Notes: generated by a model not told the origin, from the letters alone. A DNA stretch of 28,714 nucleotides from Chara braunii (GCA_003427395.1 BFEA01000100.1:1082146-1110859); one strand, 5' to 3'; counted from the first letter of the stretch, positions 7,164-17,930 are shown. Program-made: numbers and translations.

Positions 7164-8270
7164 TGCAAGGAATATGAGTGTGAACGATAAACAGAAAACC
7201 AAGTTGTGAAATCACACAGATGTCCAAGGAGTCGTGTCCAAGCAGAGAGTACAAATGCACCGAGAAAACCATCCATATAGAGCAATACAATGAAGTAATG
7301 AGTCAATGTCCAAGCCCGTAGGCCACACCGACACCGAATTCAAAGTCGCTCCTCTCTGTCTGGCGCCCAGCGCCCAGCCTACTCTACCCGACTATCCTAT
7401 CTACAGCTGTGTTCACGCAACAGGCCCACTTCGACACTCGAAGACCAATGTATATGACTGTTAACCATAGCCGACCTCTCTTCATGCACCAGGTACGTAT
7501 CTCGTCACCCTCAATCAGACCTTGATAACCCCACTCTGCGCCTCCTTCCCTGAAGACCACCAGATTGCCCGCTATACCCCCTGGCGCTCGGCAGCCCGGC
7601 TATGGCTGCCTGCACCCTGCTGCCTTGCAGCACCCGACCTCACCACTACGCGCCCCGTCAGCACTCTTGGCAGCAGCGCAGCATCAAGCGATAGCGCAGC
7701 AGCAAATCCACATTGCCTTCACTGGCCAGAACGCCTGGCCTGGGCTGCCTCACTTCTTTTATCGAAGTGGCAGCCTCCTGGATGCTGCGTGTGGCCTGAC
7801 TGGAAGCTTCCAGTAGAAGCTTCCAGTTGGGCCTCAGACCCTGTGCCCAGGCTTGAGACTACAGTTGAGGGCCTGGGCCCTTTTCAGTTGGGAACGGCCT
7901 GAGTCTCCGGACTTGGGCTGTTTGCTGCATCTGTGCAGGGCTCCCCAGCAGGTGCATTGACAGTACTGCTTTTCCAAAGGCCGATGGCCTGCTTCCCAAT
8001 GTATCGGCCCTGCTTTGTGTGTATGTGCCTAGGCGCAACTGTCAAGGCCTGGGCCAACTGTATGACGCAGCTTAGTAAGGCTCACGCGTCTACCCAACCA
8101 GCTGGCGTGCTGCGAGAGTCTGAATACCCACATAATATGGAAATGTCGAATTTTGGCCTCTGACGAATATTCAGGCCCGCCTTCACTTAGGGCGGACACT
8201 CAGCTTGCCGGGGGCCTTAGCCCAGAACATGTGATGTCTGATAGGGCCCCTTGAGGGCTTGTTCCTCACA
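7164..8270 (-). repeat. 3' LTR of the chromovirus
   Basis: Aligns with 19199-20316 over nearly its whole length. Minus strand starts TGTGAGGAAC and ends CCTTGCA, giving the usual TG...CA termini. It contains the perfect palindrome CTGGAAGCTTCCAG followed by a partial repeat of it (7800-7830). The outer 30 bases of U3 (8233-8262) differ from the other LTR. An open frame across 7522-7902 is shared with the other LTR but begins with TTG and has no domain. Confidence 0.93.
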
Positions 8271-8281
8271 TTCCATCCCCC
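8271..8281 (-). promoter_or_regulatory. Polypurine tract
   Basis: The minus strand reads GGGGGATGGAA directly before the TGTGAGG start of the 3' LTR. This is where the plus-strand primer for reverse transcription of the element would be made. Position and composition are as expected for a PPT. Confidence 0.85.
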
Positions 8282-8305
8282 GTAGCTTCGAAAGTCCGCT
8301 GAGAT

Positions 8306-9058
8306 GCTTCATGCTGGTGCCTTCCCCTTCGGTTTCTCCTCATAATCTGCCACGATATTAGGAGCTGTCTTGACAAGTTCCTCCCTTGAAATCCATCGAT
8401 CTTCCTTAGGATCAGTATGATGCCTGAAATGTACTTTGTATTCCCTTGCAGGTTTATGATGTCTTCCCCTGCCAGGTGGCTTGGGAACAGGCGTGTCTCG
8501 CTGATCCAGGATGTCCTCGACGTCCACGTGGCCATCCATGGTTGGGGGCAGCATAGATCTTCGTGATGGGAACTGTGCTGTCTCAGCGAAAGGTGCGAGC
8601 TTGGAGGCGTGAAAAACAGGGTAAGTGCGTATGTGACCAGGGATTCAAATGACGTACGAGGGACCATCCAAATCATTCCCCACAATATCCAAGACTTCCC
8701 AGGGACCGAAATAGTGAGGCATTAGTTTCCTAGAGATGCCAAACTCCTGTCCCAACTCACTAGCCTTGACCCAGACACGTTCCCCTACCTGAAATGTGGA
8801 CTGTCGGCGACGTTTGTTCTTAGAAGCAATCATAGCTTCCTGAGATTTCTTGATGTGTTCGACAGTCTGCTGAAACAATTTTTCATACTGGACACCAAAT
8901 TCAATGGTTTCAGGAGTTGCAGCAGTTAGGTTTTCAGGCAGGAGGAAGTCTAGAGCCGATCTGGGCTTCCATCCCAGATGCAGCTGATTAGGACTGACAT
9001 CGGTGGTGTTGTGTACAACATTGTTGTACACGCTGGCGATGAGAGGTAATTTCTCATC
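8306..9058 (-). pseudogene. Integrase C-terminal region with chromodomain
   Basis: Continues the integrase frame after a TAG at 9059. The first part (8645-9031) has the conserved SPNQLHLGWKPRS stretch and the GERVWVK and GPWEV segments of the integrase C-terminal (GPY/F-type) domain. After a TGA at 8645 the same frame goes on through YPVFHASKLAPF to a chromodomain-like end at about 8309-8480: VEDIL, a REYKVHF strand and DRWISREELV, then an acidic and basic tail ending at a stop near 8306. Chromodomains of this kind direct insertion to particular chromatin. Two in-frame stops make it non-functional as it stands. Confidence 0.85.
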
Positions 9059-9772
9059 CTAGTCATCCTGGATGGGCTTGATATAATGCCTCAGCAGATG
9101 CTGCACCACATGGTTCATCTGTTCAACCTGCCCATTTGTTTCGGGATGATTCCCAGAAGTCATCTGAAGTTGGTTGCCCATCTGTTCAGTGGCCTTCTTC
9201 CACATTTCACTTGTGAAACGCACATCTCTATCACTAGTGATTGTATTTGGCAGTCCAAAGTCATGCACCGAGTTATCCATGAATAACTTTATGACATGTT
9301 CAGTCCTGGCAGTCTCCGACATGACAATTGTTCTAACATACTTAGTGAACTTATCAACTATGACGAAGATGTGCCTCTTGCCATTTTTGCTGGTCACGAG
9401 AGTATTCATGAAGTCCATGGAGATACTTTGCCCTGGGCCAGCAGGAATGGGTAGAGGCTTGAGTAACCCAAGCGGAGCTTGAGTCCGCGGCTTGTCCCGC
9501 TGACAGACCTGGCAGGTCTGTACGTACTTCTTTGCATCGTCTAGCATGTTAGGCCACTAGAATCGCTGTACTAATCTAGCACTAGTCTTCTTATAGCCGA
9601 AATGTCCCATTGCGTCATGACACTTACCTAAAAATAAACTACGCAAAACTTCCCTAGATGAAACAACTAACCTTTTAAACCCTGCCTTTTTAAGAAGGAG
9701 TAACCCATCCACCATCACAAACTCGTCAGAGGTGGCCTTGTCTTTGACCTGCAGTTTGTTGATGATGTCCAA
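9059..9772 (-). pseudogene. Chromovirus integrase, zinc-binding and catalytic core
   Basis: The N-terminal segment (9557-9772) has the histidine part of the HHCC zinc finger (CHDAMGHFGYKKT), and the cysteines follow as CQVC. After a TAG at 9557-9559 the core (9059-9547) retains all three catalytic acids: Asp in SMDFM (about 9410-9418), Asp in TSDRD (about 9225-9235) and Glu in GQVEQ (about 9120-9134), in the D,D35E arrangement. It would join element cDNA into the genome. The stop within the zinc finger, between RF and WP, sits where the family has Tyr or Trp. Confidence 0.92.
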
Positions 9773-9937
9773 TGGGAGCTTCCTCGTAGGTTTTCCCCAA
9801 AGATCGAGTCACGTCCTCAGATAAGCCAAACTAAAAAATCAGCGCACCTAGGTAGTCTGGCCTTCTAAACAACGCGTCTGCAACCTTGTTGTACTCTCCC
9901 TTCACGTAGTCTACTTTGAAGTTATACTGATCTATGA
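9773..9937 (-). pseudogene. RNase H C-terminal fragment and linker to integrase
   Basis: Chromovirus sequence resumes right after the LINE B tail with DQYNFKVDYVKG and then KVADALFRR, matching the end of Ty3/gypsy RNase H, where DALSRR is the usual form. A TAG follows near 9827 and a +1 frameshift is needed near 9790 to join the integrase frame. Its other half is at 14645-14990. Roughly five to eight codons seem to be missing between the halves. Confidence 0.8.
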
Positions 9938-9957
9938 TTTTTTTTATTTTATTTTTA
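9938..9957 (-). repeat. A-rich tail of LINE B
   Basis: On the minus strand the LINE ends GGGTT followed by AAAAATAAAATAAAAAAAAT. Chromovirus coding sequence begins within the next few bases, so this is the exact 3' junction. Confidence 0.8.
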
Positions 9958-10017
9958 ACCCACGGTATCCGATAGGAGTGATGGTAAGAGCATACACTCC
10001 TACCCGACACACTGGGG

Positions 10018-10108
10018 GCTCCATTCTATTGGTGGGGAGCAGCACCTGCTGGAAAATGGGTCTTGTGGTGATAGAACAGTTCGTGCAGGGAACCGGGTCC
10101 AACGTCCC
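10018..10108 (-). repeat. Dispersed repeat, copy 3, in the LINE B 3' UTR
   Basis: Minus strand has GGACGTTGGACCC, then about 35 bases absent from the other copies, then TTTTCCAGCAGGTGCTGCTC and CCCACCAATAGA. Copies 1 and 2 lie at 4679-4730 and 4951-5002. Its place about 60 bases before the LINE B tail suggests that the two other copies are decayed LINE 3' ends. Confidence 0.6.
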
Positions 10109-10599
10109 TTGTACCTCTTCACCCTCAATTGAGTGGCGCCAACTTTCATCAATAAGTCCTGGTACCAAGAATGAATTAGTAATACTGTTAATGATGCTGC
10201 CTCAACTACACTCATAGCTTGTATTTCCACTGTCTCTTTACGCATTGTCCTTAATTTATACAACTTAGAGACACAGATGCTATCTGTTGAGAAAAAGGGC
10301 CTCAAGTCAATTTCCTTTTCCAGACATCTCTCCCTCATTCAAACCATACCAACTTATGGGAACCAGTGATAATGAGGAGGGGGGTAAGGGGTCCGGGAAC
10401 TCTGATAAAGGGCGAAGGGGAATTATTGGATCCAAATTCATCCAATCCAGGAAGGTCAGGCGGTAATCCCTATTTACTTCTTCCTTCTGCCCTTCCTTAG
10501 CCTCTTCCTTTACCCTACTTTCTCAAATCCTTCCAATCTTACCTCCTTGAGGTCCCCCTAGCCAGACGCCACTGAGTAGTTGGATGTGTTGTTGAATTT

Positions 10600-12579
10600 A
10601 TTTTTCCTTCGAAAGGAATTGAATTTTTTCTTTTACTTTATTCCATTGAACTGTGATAACTGTCTGAATTTGCAGTTTAATTACTTCAGTGAGTTCTGGG
10701 CCGTTCAACCCGACTCCTTCCATTTCAAACGTACAACGACGATTCCAGAGGGCCCGAAGAATGACTCTTCTGCCTATTTTAAATAAATATGAGAGAAATC
10801 ATCCAGTTGGTCTGGTGTCCATATCTCACAAAGCAGAGCCCTCCAATCCCATGACCATTTCATAGAGGTCTCAAAGGAGTTCCAGATCCTATCCCACCAA
10901 CGCCATAACTAGACTGCGCTCGAGCATTGAAGAAAGATGTGTTCTATGGTTTCCAGGATGTTCCTGGATGGAAACATAGAGGAGCATAATTTGCACCAAC
11001 GTAAAGCAAGACCTTTTTCCTCTAGTGAGATCCTATCTATAAGCCAATCATTGGTGGGAAGACACCTATAGTCAATTTGTCATTGCAATGAGGCAATTTT
11101 TGACAGACGAATCTTGATTGTTTTGAACCATTTGATGTTTCTCAGATCTTCTTTACTTACATTCAGATGTCTCATCCACCTAGCTTCCACCCGATCACGC
11201 AAATTCAATCTGGGTCTCAGCATTCTATAGGTTGATTTGACCGTCAGAGAGTGGATTTTCCAGGTATAATTTTTCCTGCTCCTCATTGGGACTGATCATG
11301 TCCAATAAATTGGGTCCAGGGGTAGTTTATTGATTGCGCATGTTGGTTTGAAGGCAAACCAGAAGTCTTTTTGCTTCAAAACTCTAATCATGAATACTAG
11401 ATTAACATTTATCCATATGGTTTCCTTAGTAAGACTTCCTTTTAATATGTTGTTCTGATTAATGGAGAATAATGAGAGTGACACTGATTCCCATCCATCT
11501 GTCGTTACCACATTTCCTATTTGCTGGGGGTTTCCCCTGATCCCCACCCAATCACTTTGCTTTAGTTGGGGGCCTTTCCTGAGGATTCTTATCTAATCTA
11601 TCGGGATGACTTCGATGATATTCTTAAGTGCACTTGCTGTGTTCGTGCAGTACTGTAGGCTGGGAAGAAAATCGGGAAGAGAGTGTCACTCTGCTGATTC
11701 TGAATTCCAAATGTCTCCAATCTTTAGGACCCCTTGCTTTACCCACCCCTTCCAGGGTGAATCCATGCAGTGAAGCATTGTACCTTGTGAGTCAGTGATC
11801 CATCTGTTGTTAAACAAGGGTTGCTGACAAACTTCCTCCCATCTAGTAGGAGAGATTGTATTCGGAAGGGGTAGTTTGCACCATGTCTTAAAAAGGTCTG
11901 TCAAAAAAGGCTCATTTTTAATGTCTGTTCTTGTGGCTTGACGATGCGACTCCACTACCTGGCCCTGGCGTTGCGCTCTGGATCCTGGGATGGACCAGTA
12001 CCGATTCTCTAGCCATATCAATGGGTCAATCCCACTCGGTACTTATGGGGCAAGTCTTGAGATCTGTTTTTCAGCCAGGGCTAACCACGGGGTCTTCGGG
12101 TTGAAGAGTAACCGTTTAATCCATTGAATAGATAAGGTCATCGCTTGGGTGGCGGGGTCTAGAATTCCTAGACCACCTTTCGTTTTGGGTTGAATCACCG
12201 CCTGTCAGGCCACTCTACTTATCACATTTTTGTGGTCGTGGTTACCTCTCTAAAGGCAGGCTGTGATCTGTCTTTGCAGGGGTTTAAGTGCTGCCTTGTC
12301 CAGTGCCCATACTGATGATTTATACCATAGCGAGGCTAGAATGGGATTGTTTATCACTAGCGACCTCCCTATAATAGAGGTTTGTTTGTCCTTCCATAAT
12401 TCCAATTTAGCTAGAGCTGATTTACTTATCTATTCATTGTTCCGTGTTGGTTTACCCTCTACAGAAAGTGAGATCCCCAAAACTCTAATTGGGGTTGTTG
12501 TTGGTACCCAATTAATCTTTCGAAGTTTTGGAAGTCTCACCCCCTGATGATGTATCCACCAACCCTGAGTCTTTGTGCC
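10600..12579 (-). pseudogene. LINE B C-terminal region with zinc-binding motif
   Basis: Downstream of RT the minus strand carries thumb and C-terminal sequence in fragments. About 12050-12540 has GRSLVINNPILASLWYK and KGGLGILDP. 11686-12021 has WEEVCQQPLFNN and SPWKGWVKQGVLKIGDIW. 11080-11286 has TYRMLRPRLNLRDRV. About 10921-11000 has a CKLC ... EHIFLQC motif, the zf-RVT type found after RT in plant LINEs, then LWRWW. The second and third fragments align with LINE D (25260-25601 and 26083-26210). The frame is broken repeatedly by stops. The region likely binds RNA or target DNA in active relatives. Beyond about 10600 is 3' UTR. Confidence 0.8.
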
Positions 12580-13370
12580 CTAATTGATTCTCATGTCTGA
12601 GAGGGAACAAAATTTATCCATTAGTCTCTTGATAGCTGTTAAATTTTCTTGTGAAGCTTCAGTAATCAAAGAGAGGTCGTCTGCAAAAACGGAGCATATG
12701 GGTATAGTCTTTTCTGGTATGTAACTGACATGTATCCGTTTGATATCCTTATTGCATTTTAAGTTAGCTGTTAGGGCTTTAATCATGATGACGAAAAGGA
12801 AGAGAGCAATTGGATCTCCCTGTCTTACTGATCGTTCTAAATCAATAGGAGGGGCCAAGCTACCATTTACCATCACCCTAGTAGTGACATTTGAATGCAA
12901 GATCTCAATCCATCTTCTGAAATTAGGCCCAAAATTAAACTTCTCTAGGCATTTATGTAGAAAGACCCAGTCAATATGATCATAGGCTTTTTCAAAATCT
13001 ATGAAGATGAAAGCCGCATTGTGTTTGGATTGCCTGGAGAGTTTAACTAGTTCGTTCACTAGCAAGATATTGTTTTGAATGTTCCTTCCTTCTATAAAAC
13101 CAGTTTGAGTTGGGTGAATAATGTCAGTAATGACTTTCATCGTGCGGTTTGCTAGAGTTTTTGCTGCCAGCTTATACACCATTGTGAGGAACGTTATTGT
13201 TCTATAATTGCGAATATTTGTCATATCCTCCTTCTTATACAATAGAGTGAGTACTCCTTATCCAACTATTTCCCCCATTGAACCCGAATCCCATACTGCA
13301 TTATAAAAATTCATCAAGTCTTGGGTTAGGAAATCCCACATGACTTCCCAAACTTTTTTAGGGAGGCCTC
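12580..13370 (-). pseudogene. LINE B reverse transcriptase
   Basis: An open stretch of 220 codons (12580-13242) covers RT motifs 1-5: NIRNYRTITFL, HPTQTGFIEGRNIQNNIL, FIFIDFEKAYDHIDW, SVRQGDPIA and the catalytic FADD (12676-12687). Upstream the frame continues through a stop near 13258 to a frameshift near 13370. The stop at 12580 falls where LINE D has NWG, so TGG has become TAG. The catalytic residues are intact, but the ORF is broken on both sides. Confidence 0.92.
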
Positions 13371-13829
13371 CTCTTCCATAGTCATCAGGGCCGACCAAAT
13401 TTCTTCTTTTATGAGGGGGTTCTCAAGCATGGTTTTTTGTTGCTCTGTTAAGGATTTGTTTCGTGTCTCTAAGAAGTCTTTTACCTCTTTGGTTCTTTGG
13501 TCTTTCAGTTGTTTACATCCTGATGTAAATAGGGTTTTGTAAAAGTCCCTGGCTATTTTCGTGTACTCTGCTGTTGATGTGACAAGTGAGTGTTGATCTC
13601 CTTGGGGGTCCAAAAAAACCTCAATGATGGTCCGACCAGTCCTTGCCCTTGCTGTGACAAAAAATCTCGCATCAATGACACCCTCCGTGTTGTGGCCTTT
13701 TATTTTTTCCCTGATCCTGATTTCTTGTCAGCGGTGTTCCATAAAGCTTAGTAATTTAGACTCAAGATCAACGATTTTTTGAACAGTCTCAGTTGTAATA
13801 TTTTCCTGTGTCGAGTCTTCTTCTTGTTT
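13371..13829 (-). pseudogene. LINE B linker between endonuclease and RT
   Basis: The minus-strand frame reads GVIDARFFVTARAR, then DPQGDQHSLVTS and FYKTLFTS, then LTEQQKTMLENPLIKEEIW, a typical LINE segment before RT where the host of conserved residues is FY..LF and L.....PI...E. A stop sits near 13727. A frameshift near 13370 separates it from RT. Confidence 0.8.
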
Positions 13830-14640
13830 CTAAAGTTGCTGTAGTTGCCTTTGGAGGTCAATTTCATCAAGATGTCTTTGCATAGCTAGCATTTTGGAAT
13901 ATTCATTGCATTTACGACCCAAAAACATTAAGCCGTTGTTGAACCAACGTATATCGTCATTTATTTGTTCCTTTTGTTCTCTCCAGAAGGACCAAACGTC
14001 ATGTAGATACACTTTGAATCTATCTATATTCAGCAGATAAGTATTTAGTTTATAAAAATCTCTGCCTTGATCTGTTTTTTTCCTGAAAGAAAGTAAGACC
14101 GCAGTCATGGCACGATCAAGGTCAAGGAAGACACTAGGAGGGAAGATCTCTGCGACCTGCAGAGCACCTACCAGTTCTTCCGATAAGAGTATGAGGTCTA
14201 TGCAGGATTTCGAGGCTTTCATAGTTTGACTTTTCCTGAAACGTGTAAAAGTCCGTTTTGTAAGGGAAAGACATCTGTATGCGTCAAAAAGTTTGAAAGA
14301 TTGACACATTCCTTCTATTATTTTCTCATCCCTTTCTATGTATGCTGGGCAGGGGAAAGGGATCTGCCATCTGTCTAAATATCAGTTAGGAGCAACATTG
14401 AAGTCCCCAACCATCACTACTGGGATATCCACAGAGAGTCGGTTCATTAGAGATTAAAAAAAACGGCCTCTTTCACTTACCTCATTTGGAGCATATATAC
14501 ACAAGATTGTGACCACTTCGATCTCCAATATAGCCAAAAGGAATACCAATTTTCCTTCCTCTTTCTCTACTTCCCAGTAGAGGGGGTCGATTTTTGAATC
14601 GGCGAGAAGCCAAATTGCCACTCCTGCGCCAACATTTGAG
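13830..14640 (-). pseudogene. LINE B apurinic-type endonuclease, C-terminal part
   Basis: Begins mid-domain with GAGVAIW and ILCIYAPNEVSERGRFF (14454-14640), then VVMVGDFN near 14400, the conserved GDFN strand of APE-like endonucleases. From 14309 there is DAYRCL, a degenerate CIDLILLS and PPSVFLDLDRAM, where the canonical SDHR catalytic motif has been lost. The enzyme would nick target DNA to prime reverse transcription. A frameshift at the run of A near 14456 and a stop near 14379 break it, and about 100 N-terminal residues are missing by 5' truncation. Confidence 0.85.
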
Positions 14641-14644
14641 TACA

Positions 14645-14991
14645 TCGGAGAGAACTGGTTGGGTCTTGATCCACTTGAGGGTCTGATGGTCAGTTCTCAA
14701 ATAGAAGAACCTCCCTAACAAATAGTGCCTCCAGTGGACAAGTGCCTTGTAGAGAGTGTAGAACTCTCTTTCGTAGTTGGACTTTGCCAACTTCTTTGAT
14801 GACATTTTTTCGCTCATGTACTCGAGCGGTCTCAACTTTTTCCCTTCCTTAGGAGCCAGCACTGCGCCAATGCCTTATTGGCTTGCATCAGTAGTTACTA
14901 CAAATGACCTTTGCGGATCGGGCACCATGAGAACCTCACGATGCGTGAGAGCATGCTTCAAACGCTTGAATGTTGTCTCACACTCGTCGGT
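14645..14991 (-). pseudogene. Chromovirus RNase H, N-terminal part
   Basis: Reads FVVTTDASQ (first catalytic Asp), then GIGAVLAP, LEYMSEKM (catalytic Glu) and NYEREFYTLYKALVHWRHYL, then YLRTDHQTLKW (third catalytic Asp), and breaks at VLSD where LINE B enters. A TAA replaces the residue after DASQ (near 14875), a position usually Tyr. This domain would degrade the RNA template during reverse transcription. The rest of the domain is at 9773-9937. Confidence 0.9.
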
Positions 14992-15768
14992 CTAGTCCCA
15001 TGGTGTGTCAAGTCGGGTTAGATCAGTCAAGGGAGATGCGATCGTACTATAATTCTTTACGAAATTGCGGTAATAGACACACATTCCCAAGAATGATCTG
15101 ACCTCAGTCACAGACTGGGGTCGTGGCCAATCACGTATGCTAGCCACCTTCACATCTTCGGACTTAATACCATCCATGAATACTTCATGACCCAAGTACA
15201 AGATTCGAGTGCGACCGAACTCGCATTTCTCTTTGTTTATCTTATACTTGTGCCGCCGAAGGAGTGAGAGGACTTTGTCTACATGCTGAGCATACTACTC
15301 GACAGTCTTACTAAAGATAAGTATATCGTCGAGGTACATGACGACGGACTTATCTAAGTAGTCATGAAAGATCCTATTCATGGCGTGCTGGAATGTACTC
15401 GGCACATTACAAAGGTCAAAGGGCATCATCACAAACTCGTACAGACTGTACCTGGTTTGGAATGCGGTTTTGTGCTGGTCCTCTGGTCTTATGGCAATCT
15501 GATGGTAGTCGGATTTTAAGTCTATCTTGGTATAGTACTTACACCCCTGCACCCTATCCAATAGGTCGTCGATGCGTGGTAGAGGCTCTGCGTTCTTAAC
15601 GGTGATGGCATTGAGGCCTCTATAATCAATGCACATCCTTAGTGTTCCCCCTTTTTTTGAAACAAATAAAACTGGTGATTTAAAGGGGGAGGTGCTAGGC
15701 CGAATCCACCACTTCTCAGTGAGCTCTTTCACTTGTTGCCGAAACTCGTCCAACTCTGTCGGAGCCAT
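14992..15768 (-). pseudogene. Chromovirus reverse transcriptase
   Basis: 15295-15768 covers fingers and palm: PTELDEFRQQVKEL, PSTSPFKSPVLFVSKK, LRMCIDYRGLN, TKIDLKSDYHQI, FQTRYSLYEF and the catalytic YLDD (15325-15336), then ILIFS. A TAG at 15295 sits where Gln is expected. The thumb and connection (14992-15294) has FLGMCVYYRNFV, and ends at a TAG at 14992 where relatives have Trp before TDECE. Motifs match Ty3/gypsy RTs closely. Upstream, a poorly conserved linker (15769-15990) includes VVHVIEIIPSSK and several stops. Confidence 0.94.
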
Positions 15769-15989
15769 CCTATAGATTCTTCCCTTAGGTGTCTTGCTAC
15801 TTGGGATGATTTCTATGACATGGACAACCTCCCTGTCTATGACTCTTGTCGGCTCCTCAACCAGATTAGGGTACTTAGCGACGATGATCTATATCTCTGG
15901 GGGTGTTTTAACGACCTCCCCTTTTGCAGAGACGTAGACTAAGTACATTTCTTCCTCTTGCTTCTGTTTGTAATAGTTATAGAAGGCAG

Positions 15990-16420
15990 ATGTGCATAAG
16001 CACCCATATGAGTCTATTAACCTACTGGTTTTGTACTTCGCCAGTCTAACTATCCTCCCATTAGGCAACGTGCTTCAACACCTTGTCCCAGTCAAACTGG
16101 GGCTTGGCAATCTCGAGGTAGTACATGCCCAACAACATGTCAAAGGGCAAATCGTCACTGACCATAAATTATGTCTTATGGTTTATCTATCCTCCTGGGT
16201 AGGAGAACATGCAGACCATGTCTTCAACGTAGTCCTCCACCACCATGCGCTCTTTGTCGGCCAAAGTAGATGCTACCGGTCTACTAAGGCGCTGCACCCG
16301 GTCCTTTAGGCGCAGTCTATCAACGCAGTCGCGACTTATGAAGTTTTTCGTGGAGCCAATGTCTGCGAAGACACCGCACTTGAGAGAAGTTGCTACCACC
16401 CACACCAACTTCCACGACGA
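15990..16420 (-). pseudogene. Chromovirus aspartic protease
   Basis: The frame at 16187-16408 has FADIGSTKNFIS, aligning with the retropepsin active site D-[ST]-G-[AS]; here Ile replaces the middle Thr/Ser (16349-16363). Further on LPFDMLLGMYYLEIAKPQFDW (split across 16070-16160) is the conserved C-terminal half. Stops near 16190 and a frame change near 16410 against the preceding ORF (16320-16589) break it. It would have cleaved the Gag-Pol precursor. Confidence 0.82.
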
Positions 16421-16603
16421 AGTGCTCCCCTCTAGGACCTCTACTTAGTGTCACCCAAGACTCACGAGGGTCCCTTGCCGACCAATTACCTTGAAGGTCC
16501 TCTAAGGCTTCAGACACATCCAACCTACAGAGTATAGTTGGGTCCGGATGTGTCTGCGGGGTGACTAAGGAGTCAATAACTTCGACCAACTCTTGAAACG
16601 GGG

Positions 16604-17252
16604 AGGGTACATCACCCGCTTCAACAAGAGTAGAACCAGCTACAACTTCTACCGGCCCTAAGTGTTTCTCGAACTGGAGCTCGTAGAGGCCCGAGACTGA
16701 GAAGAATGATACCTACCCTTAGGAGGGATCTTCTGCAAGACCTTCGGGTTTTTTCACTTAAACTGCGTATGGCCGTACTCGCCGCAGTTTATGCAAGCAC
16801 CACGTGACCAACAATCTCGCCACACTTCCTGATACAAATCGGCCCTCACCCAAACAACTATTTTGTTTGGTTTAGCGGCTTGCCCTGACTCCTTTGCTGA
16901 CCGCCCTTCCCGCGGTCACCTGCCTTAGTCTTAACTGTTGCGGCGAGGCTGCTACCCTCATCACTCTCCTCGCCGTCCAACTCTGCACTCTCCACAAGTT
17001 CAAAAACATCATCGATCTCAGTTTGATTCCCATTAGAATCAACCATCATCAATCGACTACCCTTTTTCTTCTACTCTTGTGAAACCTTCTTCTTTCTTCC
17101 ATCCGTGGAAGGGGTTTGAGCACCATCCAATGTAGCCTCACTGGCTAATAAGTTCCTGATGTCTGTGGAAAGATATCTCAAGAGTGTGGAAAGATATCTC
17201 AAGCGTCGAGAGTATCACACTTTTGAGACCATCCAATGGGGCCTCTCATCAC
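16604..17252 (-). pseudogene. Gag C-terminal region with a broken zinc knuckle
   Basis: After a frameshift near 17270 the frame reads ILSDERPHWMVSKV, RYLSTLL twice (encoded by a 21-base tandem duplication at 17164-17205), NLLASEATLDGAQTPSTDGR, an acidic stretch (ELVESAELDGEESDEG) and a basic Gly/Lys segment. CINCGEYGHTQFK then follows at about 16754-16795. This is a CX2CX4HX4C knuckle whose last Cys codon is TGA. Stops also occur near 17070 and 16856. I cannot place a clear capsid core in the 460 bases between the coiled coil and the knuckle. Confidence 0.7.
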
Positions 17253-17930
17253 TTAGAATGGCAGCGATGACAAGACTGCTGGCCTGATTCCTGGCCTGTG
17301 CATGGCGTTTTGAATATGGTCCAAGGTGTCCTGGATGATATCCAGTTTACTGTCCATGTACGCGTGTATGGACAGGATGCTCGCCTTAAGAATCTTTTCA
17401 GTATTGCTAAGGGTCGAGTCATCTAACCCCTCTAATGCAGCCTTGTCTGCCTCCCTACCCTCTAGTCTGACATTCCTATCTCTAATCTCTTTCTCTCTTT
17501 TAGTAGCCTGCTTAAGTTCCTCCTCTAGCCTTAAGCGAATCCTTTCTACTTGTTGGAGCTCCATCTGCTCCCGGGTGTATGGAGGTGGCGAGCTGAACTG
17601 CGAACCTGCCGTCTGACTAGTGCCAACTCCTAACGTATTGGAGATGGATTGTGAACTGGTCGCGTTGAGTGGCATACGAGTAGAGTTTGCAGCAGAGGTA
17701 GCTGAAGAGGTAACCATTGCTTTCGCGCTAGCTGCTGCTGCTGTCAATGCTTGTTCAATTGTCGCTGCCACCTCTCTCGTAGTCTCTAGATTACAGACCC
17801 TTCCTTCGGCCCTAAGCCTTCTTTCGTCTCCTGGTAGTAGAACCTGGAACACAACGGGTATCCTACCGGTCTCCCGTCGTGTCTGCGTCCTATCGTCAAC
17901 TGTTCCTTCAGCACCCTCTGATCCACTCAT
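17253..17930 (-). CDS. Chromovirus Gag, N-terminal part
   Basis: An intact 225-codon ATG frame, placed between the leader and the zinc knuckle. Residues 55-95 are rich in Ala and Ser, and residues 120-175 form a highly charged, probable coiled coil (QQVERIRLRLEEELKQATKR and on). Near the end there is DSKLDIIQDTLDHIQNAM. I recognise no retrotransposon capsid motif; the assignment rests on position and on the knuckle downstream. It ends at a frameshift, so it is the front part of a longer Gag. Confidence 0.7.
   Translation of the reverse strand: MSGSEGAEGTVDDRTQTRRETGRIPVVFQVLLPGDERRLRAEGRVCNLETTREVAATIEQALTAAAASAKAMVTSSATSAANSTRMPLNATSSQSISNTLGVGTSQTAGSQFSSPPPYTREQMELQQVERIRLRLEEELKQATKREKEIRDRNVRLEGREADKAALEGLDDSTLSNTEKILKASILSIHAYMDSKLDIIQDTLDHIQNAMHRPGIRPAVLSSLPF

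Larger units (their letters stand above)
9938..14640 (-). mobile_element. LINE B, 5'-truncated non-LTR retrotransposon
   Basis: Inserted in the chromovirus RNase H in the same orientation. It starts inside the endonuclease domain (5' truncation, typical of target-primed insertion) and contains in order the endonuclease remainder, a linker, RT, a long C-terminal region with a zinc-binding motif and a 3' UTR. It ends in an A-rich tail with AAAAT/AAAATAA units (9938-9957). Frameshifts near 13370 and 14456 and stops near 13258 and 12580 make it a pseudogene. No target-site duplication is visible; the target appears to have lost about 15-25 bases. LINE D is the same family. The 5' boundary lies between 14620 and 14645. 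Confidence 0.88.

Noticed and set aside
7522-7902. 126-codon frame in both LTRs (also 19558-19935)
   Set aside because: Starts with TTG, lies on the strand opposite to the element, has no domain, and several differences between the two copies change amino acids.
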